From G020354025 sp964621455 (GTDB taxonomy: Bacteria; Fidelibacterota; Marinisomatia; SCGC-AAA003-L08; TS1B11), in contig CAZULW010000001.1 in NCBI GenBank assembly GCA_964621455.1, positions 1-64,000 on the forward strand: a stretch of 64,000 bases of DNA. The letters are read 5' to 3'. Shown piece by piece: positions 58,487 to 64,000 of this stretch. Each line of letters starts with the position of its first letter. Position 1 is the stretch's first letter. The notes under the pieces were generated by a model. It was not told where the DNA came from. It saw only the letters and a program-made list of their open reading frames with translations, and did not search any database. Both the position numbers and the translations under genes were made by a program.

Positions 58487-59797
58487 CTAGGGCGTGATCC
58501 CCAGCTGCCGATGACGCTCGCTGTATTTTTCATAAAGGGTCTTGTGCCGGCTCCCCAGGTCAACCTTCCGGCCCTGGATGAAGAGCTGCTCTACCTGGCT
58601 CCGGATATCAAGGGGGTCACCGCTGGTAACCATCAGGGTGGCGTCCTTGCCCGGCTCCAGGGAACCGACTTTGTGATCGATGCCCAGAATCCGGGCCGGG
58701 TAAATGGTGATGGCTTTGAGAGCCTCATCTCCAGGCAGGCCAAAAGCAGCTGCGGTACCGGCTTCAAAAGGAAGATTCCTCAGGTTGTAATTGGAATTGG
58801 TGGGAGACAGGCAGAACCGCACACCCGCCGACCGCAGTTTCTCCGGGAGGGCGAAGGGTGCGTCGTAGGCTTCCCACCGCCGGGCGGGAACCGTATGGAT
58901 GCCCCCTACAATAACGGGGATGTCATTCTCCTTCAAAAGGTCGGTGGCCATCCAGCTGTCCCGGCCGCCGACCAGGACCATCCTGTAGCCACGGCGCCTG
59001 ATCCAGTTTACCGCGGCGGTAATCTGACTTACGTGATTCGCCCGGATAAAGAGGGGTACCCGCCCCTCCAGAACCGGCTCGAGGCCTTCCCAGCGCAGGT
59101 CGGTCTTGAGCTCGGCGCTCCCGGCGTTCCGGGCCCGGTGGTAGGCCTCCGCCTCATCGAAAGTCTCGTCCAGGCGCCTCAGGTTCCGCTGAATTTCCTT
59201 TTCCTGCTCCGCCCTGGATTCTTCAATCCAGGGACGCTCAATAGCCACCATGTTCGGCCAGTTGAGCCACACACCGACGCCGCCCTCAAGTACAGCATCC
59301 TCCCAGGTCCAGCCGTCGAGCATCATGACGGCGCTGGTGCCCGACAGCAGTCCCCCTTGAGGTACAACGTGGGCCAGGGCGATCCCGTTGGCCCGGGCAA
59401 CGGGGATGTGTTCCGAATCGGGGTTGTAGGCCCGCTCCACCCGGACATTGGGATTGATCGCCCCCACCTCCGCATAGTCCCAAGTGGCGCGGACCGCACC
59501 CACTTCGGTCAGCCCGATAATGGAATGAGCGGCGATAAAGCCGGGGTAGACATGCTTACCGCTGGCATCTATCTTTTCAGCCCCCTGGGGGATGTTTACC
59601 TGCCGGCCCACCTCCACAATCTTGCCGTTGTCAAAAAGGATCTGACCGTCGGGGATCACCGGGCCGCTCACAGGGTGGATGGTCCCCCCTACCAGGGCGA
59701 TGGGCCGCTCCTGCCTGGGGCCGGGCACCTGATCCGAACCCGGGAATACATTTGAAAAGATGAGCAACAATACAAGAACGATAGGGTTGGTTTTCAT
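58487..59797 (-). CDS. Secreted amidohydrolase-family protein with degenerate metal motif
   Basis: A 436-residue protein with a signal peptide (MKTNPIVLVLLLIFSNVFPG). The composite beta-sandwich and barrel of amidohydrolases is visible (IALVGGTIHPVSGPVIPDGQIL, IDASGKHVYPGFIAAH, KVGSLEPGKDATLMV). The first metal motif reads PGFIAAHSIIGL, so the second His of the usual HxH is absent. The later FIRANHVSQI may carry a ligand. It is probably periplasmic; catalytic ability is doubtful or altered. It is 79 nt from the larger amidohydrolase gene upstream on the same strand. Confidence 0.85.
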   Translation of the reverse strand: MKTNPIVLVLLLIFSNVFPGSDQVPGPRQERPIALVGGTIHPVSGPVIPDGQILFDNGKIVEVGRQVNIPQGAEKIDASGKHVYPGFIAAHSIIGLTEVGAVRATWDYAEVGAINPNVRVERAYNPDSEHIPVARANGIALAHVVPQGGLLSGTSAVMMLDGWTWEDAVLEGGVGVWLNWPNMVAIERPWIEESRAEQEKEIQRNLRRLDETFDEAEAYHRARNAGSAELKTDLRWEGLEPVLEGRVPLFIRANHVSQITAAVNWIRRRGYRMVLVGGRDSWMATDLLKENDIPVIVGGIHTVPARRWEAYDAPFALPEKLRSAGVRFCLSPTNSNYNLRNLPFEAGTAAAFGLPGDEALKAITIYPARILGIDHKVGSLEPGKDATLMVTSGDPLDIRSQVEQLFIQGRKVDLGSRHKTLYEKYSERHRQLGITP

Positions 59798-59876
59798 GGC
59801 TGCACCTCCTGTCGACTGGCGTTTTCAAGGCCTTCACGGCCCCGGTTCTGTCCGCCGCTTGAAGGGCCGCGTGGCT

Positions 59877-62800
59877 TTATCGGGGGCTTCCCGCCTTTCG
59901 CCAGTATCTTCGGGCCTTCTGGATCAGCCGGGCCCGCTCCGCCTGCTGCTGATAGCGCATGACCAGGTCCTCCGCTTTATCAAAATATTTACGGCCATCA
60001 ATCCAGGTCTGTTCGCACCGGCTGTAAGTGGAAAGCGGATTGCCGCTCCAGATGACAAAATCCCCGTCCTTGCCGGGTTCCAGGGAGCCGACGTAGCGGT
60101 CCATCTTTAGATGCCGGGCTGGGTTGATGGTCACGAACTTCAGGGCCTCCTCCTCGGAAAGCCCGCCATATTTCACTCCCTTGGCCGCTTCGGTATACAG
60201 GCGCCGGGCCTGCTCATCGCCATCGGAATGATTGGAGGTAACCACACCTGCCTGGGTCAGGAGGGCGCCATTGTAGGGGATAGCGTCGTAGACCTCGAAC
60301 TTGTAGGCCCACCAGTCGGATAAACAGGAGGCTCCGGCGCCGTGGCGGGCGATTTCCGGGGCTACCTTGTAGCCCTCCAGAACGTGCTGGAAGACACCGA
60401 TAGTGAAACCGAAATCATCGGCGATGCGGATGAGGGCGAGGATTTCATCCTGCCGGTAGCTGTGGGCATGTACCAATCGTTTCCCTTCGATGACCTCCAC
60501 CAGGGCTTCCAACTCCAGATCCCGGCGCGGCGGGACGCGGGTTGTCCGGAGCGTTCTGGAGGCGTTGTAGGTTTCCCATTCCCGTTGATAGTCCTGAGCG
60601 GCGCGGAAAGCGTCCCGGATGATCTGCTCCACCCCCATGCGGGTCGTCGGGTAGCGGGTGATGACCGCATCACTCCGATTACTCCGCTTGACGTTCTCGC
60701 CCAGGGCGAGCTTGAGCCCCGCGATGGCCCGCTTCTCAATGAGTTCCTTAGGCGAGGCACCCCACCGCAGTTTAATAACCACGTTCTGACCCCCGATGGG
60801 ATTGGCCGAACCATGGAGCGGATTGGCCATTGTCAACCCGCCGGCCAGCTCCCAGTAGATGGCGATCGCGTCACTATCGATAACATCCTGCATTCGGGTC
60901 TCTGCCGTGATAGCCTGAGTCCCTTCGTTAACCGAGGCCAGGGCGGTATGGCTGTGGTCGTCGATCAGGCCCGGGGTGACGTGCCTGCCGGTGGCGTCAA
61001 TCTCCACCAGCGACTTTCGCGCCGGCCTGGGAACGGTCAGGCTGCGCCCTACTGCGCTGATCTGGCCTTGCTCAATGAGGAGGTCGCCCCCTTCGATGAT
61101 CCCTTCAGGGCCGGAGGTCCAGATGGTGGCGTTGCGCACCAGAACGCAGGCCGGTTGTTCCGGCGGCTCCGTGCGGCCGAAAGCGCCTTCAGGATAGAGC
61201 GGCCGCAGCAGACTGGCCTCTTCCGGCGTCTCTTTCTCCGCTTCTTTATCCTCAGGATCTACATACGCGGAAGTCCTCGCCGCCGACCAGGTGAAGTGGC
61301 TGCCATCGTTCCTGATGCCGGTTCCGGTCGCCACGTCTCCCAGGATATTTCCCGAGAACCGCCAGACCCCTTCCCGCCCGATACTGTCGGCGGGAATCAT
61401 CCAGCTCACAAACGCGCCCTTGAGCCTGAGTTCGTTCAGGGGCACGCTTATTTCATTCCAATCGAAGCGGCCTTCAGGCGCTTCGGGCATGCCTTCCACA
61501 TGGAGGGGGTAGCTGATACCGGCCTCCCCTTCGATAGAGAATCTGAGCTTCCACTCACTGCGGAAGTCCTCTACTGGCTCTGGTTCCAGCTCGTATTCCT
61601 CTCCGGCAATCCACACAGCCGTTACCCGGGAGTCCTTGGAAAAATAGTCGCCATCAGTAATCACTAGGTTAGCCGCATAACCCTTGGCGATTTTGCCGTG
61701 GGAGGCGCTCAGCCCCAGGCGCTCGGCCGGGATGGTCGTAAGGGCCGCCAAAGCCTGCCGGGGATCAAAGCCCCGCTCCACCGACCGGGAAAGATTAGCC
61801 TTGAACTGGCTGCGGTCCTGCAGCTTGCCGCTGGTGAGGGTAAAGGGGATCCCGCCCCGATGGAGGCGCTGGGGATTATCGGGGGCCTGGTCCCAGTGGC
61901 GCAGGGCTTCCAGGGAGACCCGGAGCTCGTTTTCCAGGGTTGCCACCTCCGGCGCTTTAGGGAAATTCACCGGGATGATGAAGAAGGCGTTGAGCTCTTT
62001 CAGGGCCTGCAGGCGGCGGTATTCGTAGCCATTGCCCGCCACCCACAACGGTAGACCAAACTCAGCGGCTATTTCGCCGGCACGCAGGCTGGCCAGCTCA
62101 TCATCGGTCGTAAAGAGGAAGGGCTTGTTCTCCGCCAGGGCTTGAGCCAGGTCCGCCAGGTCCTCGTTCACTTCAGGGCTCTCGTTGAATTGAGGGTAGC
62201 GCCGGTAAATATCCCTGGCCCTGGCATACCACTGGGCATCGAGGATTGTCTGGCGAATAAGGGCGATGGAACCCAGGAGTGACCTGGAGTATTCTCCGTC
62301 CTGCTGGCCGCCGTACTCGAAGGCGAGGGCCTGGGTCACATTATCACTCAGGGAAGCTTCAGGTCCCCAGTCAGTGAGCTGGATTACAGCTGTCTGGCCG
62401 CGGAAGATACCCCTGGCCGGTACAAGGTTAGCCGCGGTAAAGCCCAGCTTCCGGAGACTCGCCAGATCGCTGCTGTCGGGCTTCAGACCCGAAAATACCG
62501 ACCGCGAAGGGTGAACGCGCCCGCTCCAGTGGCTGGTAATAGTAGTCTGCGCCCTTGGTGGGGTGGCACCGGCCGCCCTACCTTGATTCCCGGGAGAAAC
62601 CTCCCAATAGGATTCGATAAAGCCCGGGTAGATATCCATGCCTTCCAGGGAAATCACCGTGGCGTCAGCGGGGATGTTCACCCGGGGGCCGGCGGCCTCA
62701 ATCAAACCGTCCCGGAGAAGGACGGTGCCATTCTTGACCACTTTTCCCGGCTCCAGATGGACTGCAGCGTTGGTCAAGGCGTAGATCCGGGGAGTATATT

Positions 62801-62960
62801 GATGCAGCCCTGTTACGGGCCGCACCTGTCCGGTAAGGCCAGCCGCCAGGACGAGCGTCAAGACAGCGGCCGACCATAATCGTGCAATCGAGATACGGCA
62901 AGCCCGAAGCCCGCACCGGAGAACGTACACTTCAGGGCGTTGGTGGGTATGTTTTGTCAT
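59877..62960 (-). CDS. Large two-domain amidohydrolase-family protein (secreted), N-terminal half degenerate
   Basis: A 1027-residue protein. The hydrophobic region near residue 30-45 (AVLTLVLAAGLTG) is a signal peptide. The N-terminal half (about 60-460) resembles an amidohydrolase but the metal segment reads PGFIESYWEVSP, with no HxH. A linker (about 470-600) follows. The C-terminal half (about 600-1020) has an intact motif PGLIDDHSHTALA, later histidines and YVGSLEPGKDGDFVIW. So only the C-terminal domain looks catalytically competent, and the N-terminal one may be structural or regulatory. The smaller paralogue is next door. The substrate is unknown; such proteins act on peptides or cyclic amides. 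Confidence 0.85.
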   Translation of the reverse strand: MTKHTHQRPEVYVLRCGLRACRISIARLWSAAVLTLVLAAGLTGQVRPVTGLHQYTPRIYALTNAAVHLEPGKVVKNGTVLLRDGLIEAAGPRVNIPADATVISLEGMDIYPGFIESYWEVSPGNQGRAAGATPPRAQTTITSHWSGRVHPSRSVFSGLKPDSSDLASLRKLGFTAANLVPARGIFRGQTAVIQLTDWGPEASLSDNVTQALAFEYGGQQDGEYSRSLLGSIALIRQTILDAQWYARARDIYRRYPQFNESPEVNEDLADLAQALAENKPFLFTTDDELASLRAGEIAAEFGLPLWVAGNGYEYRRLQALKELNAFFIIPVNFPKAPEVATLENELRVSLEALRHWDQAPDNPQRLHRGGIPFTLTSGKLQDRSQFKANLSRSVERGFDPRQALAALTTIPAERLGLSASHGKIAKGYAANLVITDGDYFSKDSRVTAVWIAGEEYELEPEPVEDFRSEWKLRFSIEGEAGISYPLHVEGMPEAPEGRFDWNEISVPLNELRLKGAFVSWMIPADSIGREGVWRFSGNILGDVATGTGIRNDGSHFTWSAARTSAYVDPEDKEAEKETPEEASLLRPLYPEGAFGRTEPPEQPACVLVRNATIWTSGPEGIIEGGDLLIEQGQISAVGRSLTVPRPARKSLVEIDATGRHVTPGLIDDHSHTALASVNEGTQAITAETRMQDVIDSDAIAIYWELAGGLTMANPLHGSANPIGGQNVVIKLRWGASPKELIEKRAIAGLKLALGENVKRSNRSDAVITRYPTTRMGVEQIIRDAFRAAQDYQREWETYNASRTLRTTRVPPRRDLELEALVEVIEGKRLVHAHSYRQDEILALIRIADDFGFTIGVFQHVLEGYKVAPEIARHGAGASCLSDWWAYKFEVYDAIPYNGALLTQAGVVTSNHSDGDEQARRLYTEAAKGVKYGGLSEEEALKFVTINPARHLKMDRYVGSLEPGKDGDFVIWSGNPLSTYSRCEQTWIDGRKYFDKAEDLVMRYQQQAERARLIQKARRYWRKAGSPR

Positions 62961-63073
62961 GGTTCAGGAGTACTCCTTATGGTCCGAAGATATTTAATCC
63001 TGGCTGAATTTCAGATCTTAATGTAATACGGTTTTCGGCCTTCACCATCAGACATGTACAGGTCTGGAGCGGG
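62961..63073. promoter_or_regulatory. Divergent promoter region between amidohydrolase and GNAT genes
   Basis: A 113-nt gap between genes on opposite strands, AT-richer than its surroundings. No specific operator is recognised. Confidence 0.35.
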
Positions 63074-63760
63074 ATGTCCGCCGAATTTTTTCACTGGACG
63101 GACGTTAGCCGTGAACCTAAATTAATTTATAGAACCTGGGAAAAGTTTCAAGCGATGGAGCAGCTCACCCTCAATATCAGCGAAAAGTCACGCACGCGCA
63201 TCATCGCTTCCTCCCCGCTGGGTTTCCAGATCGAACTCATGGAATACGTTGGGGGCGAGGATGTCCCCGCTCTGATGGAGGTTTCCGAATCGCTGGCCAG
63301 CGAGTACGGGGATTCAGCCCGTCTGACCAAGACCACCATCCGGAAATACTTCAATTATCCCAAGACCCTGCCCTTCGTGGCCCGGTACCACGGGGAAATC
63401 ATGGGCTACATCATCGGTGTCCCGCTGGAGTATTTCGCCCGCGATCCCTGGGCCAAGTTCGATCAGAACCTGGGACTGGGCAATACCCTGTATACCTACG
63501 CCTACGTCATCCAAGACCGCTATCGAGGCAATGGATTTGCCCGGACCCTGAAACGGGTCTACCTGAATTGGGCCAGGAAACATAACTACCGGTACGTCAC
63601 CGGCCATGTCCTGGAAGGCGTCGCGCGAAGGTTTTCCCCGGATACAACGATCGTGAAGCGTTTCCCCAACTGGCACGGCTCCGGACGGACCTTTGAGTAT
63701 TACCGCCGCCCCATCCGTGACAGAGCCCCCGGCAGGGACTTCTTGCCTGCCTCCTTATAA
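63074..63760 (+). CDS. GNAT-family N-acetyltransferase
   Basis: A 228-residue protein. The acetyl-CoA-binding motif A is YVIQDRYRGNGFARTLKRVYL, preceded by LPFVARYHGEIMGYIIGVP (beta strands) and followed by WARKHNYRYVTGHVL. The fold is clear; the acceptor substrate is not. The start may be ATG 63074 (with ggag upstream) or the internal ATG 63155 (MEQLTLNISEK), since the first 27 residues do not resemble the family. It lies opposite and divergent to the large amidohydrolase. Confidence 0.8.
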   Translation: MSAEFFHWTDVSREPKLIYRTWEKFQAMEQLTLNISEKSRTRIIASSPLGFQIELMEYVGGEDVPALMEVSESLASEYGDSARLTKTTIRKYFNYPKTLPFVARYHGEIMGYIIGVPLEYFARDPWAKFDQNLGLGNTLYTYAYVIQDRYRGNGFARTLKRVYLNWARKHNYRYVTGHVLEGVARRFSPDTTIVKRFPNWHGSGRTFEYYRRPIRDRAPGRDFLPASL

Positions 63761-63873
63761 CATTACTCTCAGGCAGCCGCGAAACCGGATCCCCTTATTT
63801 CCTTGGGGACCAACTGCTGGTGCCGGTTGTTAAGGGAAAACAGAAGCGGTCAATGCCCGAAAACTTCCCTGGG

Positions 63874-64000
63874 CTAGCCAAACGTCCGGAGCAGGACGGG
63901 CAGCAGTTCGAAAAATGCCTCCTGCTCTTTCATCATCTCCAGGTTGGCTTCCACACTCGTGGTTCGTTTCGTCGGGTTGAGTGGGTTTTTCTGGAGCAAT
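63874..64000 (-). CDS. 3' end of a leftward gene cut by the window edge
   Basis: The minus-strand frame from the right edge to a TAG at 63874-63876 encodes about 41 residues with protein-like composition (NPLNPTKRTTSVEANLEMM, EQEAFFELLPVLLRTFG). Only the C-terminus is visible, so no function can be given. Confidence 0.5.
   Translation of the reverse strand, partial: LLQKNPLNPTKRTTSVEANLEMMKEQEAFFELLPVLLRTFG

Noticed and set aside
58511..59755. 414-residue plus-strand frame opposite the smaller amidohydrolase
   Set aside because: Antisense shadow of the recognised gene.
60342..61667. 441-residue plus-strand frame opposite the large amidohydrolase
   Set aside because: Antisense shadow of the recognised gene.
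1..64000. CRISPR array
   Set aside because: No series of regularly spaced identical repeats with unique spacers was found; the 9-bp iterons have no spacers.

Overview
The window looks like the chromosome of an uncultured Gram-negative bacterium of the FCB (Fibrobacterota-Chlorobiota-Bacteroidota) side of the tree. Candidatus Marinimicrobia or a neighbour such as Calditrichota or KSB1 fits best. The reasons are two very large secreted proteins ending in type IX-secretion-like sorting domains (motif YPNPFNPTTTI), many surface lipoproteins built from BACON, Fn3, Ig-like and propeller repeats, a ferredoxin-dependent 2-oxoacid oxidoreductase operon, FadI/FadJ beta-oxidation and a DsbD/TlpA periplasmic redox set. 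The phylum is an inference from gene content; there is no rRNA gene to settle it.

Layout. 1-4.3 kb: two tandem paralogous surface proteins (the first cut by the window edge), then two tiny overlapping genes for a zinc-ribbon protein and a membrane protein. About 4.4-11.9 kb: an integrated plasmid-like or satellite-like element. It has a leftward replication arm (a DUF5659-like protein, a 902-residue primase-helicase, an iteron cluster, and two unknown proteins of 141 and 47 residues) and a rightward arm (unknown 248- and 115-residue proteins, an excisionase-type HTH protein and a tyrosine integrase). Its right side lies next to a tRNA-Ile2(CAU) gene, but I found no clear att repeat. 12-17 kb: a Wza-type polysaccharide exporter, an NAD-dependent sugar epimerase and UDP-glucose dehydrogenase, then an elongator tRNA-Met. 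17.6-26.3 kb (all minus strand): a pentapeptide-repeat protein, leucyl aminopeptidase, a membrane TPR protein with a truncated paralogue beside it, and a fatty-acid oxidation block (fadI, fadJ, two hot-dog thioesterase-like genes).

27-37.8 kb (plus strand): four secreted or surface proteins, two of them with C-terminal sorting domains and two lipoproteins. 38-40.8 kb: a four-gene 2-oxoacid:ferredoxin oxidoreductase operon. 40.9-42.5 kb: an AbiE-type type IV toxin-antitoxin pair with a striking operator-like palindrome over its promoter and a one-base frameshift in the toxin. 42.6-44 kb: pyrF-pyrE. 44-45.1 kb: a GIY-YIG-like small protein and a two-helix membrane protein. The AT-rich gap that follows carries two perfect TGTGA-N6-TCACA sites. 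45.8-49.3 kb: a cyclophilin lipoprotein, dsbD and a TlpA-like thioredoxin, a periplasmic folding/redox set.

49.7-62.9 kb (minus strand): hemW, an M61 peptidase, thiamine pyrophosphokinase next to a sodium:solute symporter, an unknown gene, a HIT protein, an outer-membrane-barrel-like protein, bioY, and two large amidohydrolase-family proteins with partly lost metal ligands. The right edge holds a GNAT acetyltransferase and the 3' end of a leftward gene.

Small palindromic and tandem repeats are scattered through the intergenic regions, and two have been absorbed into coding sequence. The points most worth following are the replication/iteron region and unknown genes of the mobile element, the AbiE operator and frameshift, the folded 97-nt inverted repeat beside the integrase, and the tandem CRP-like sites.
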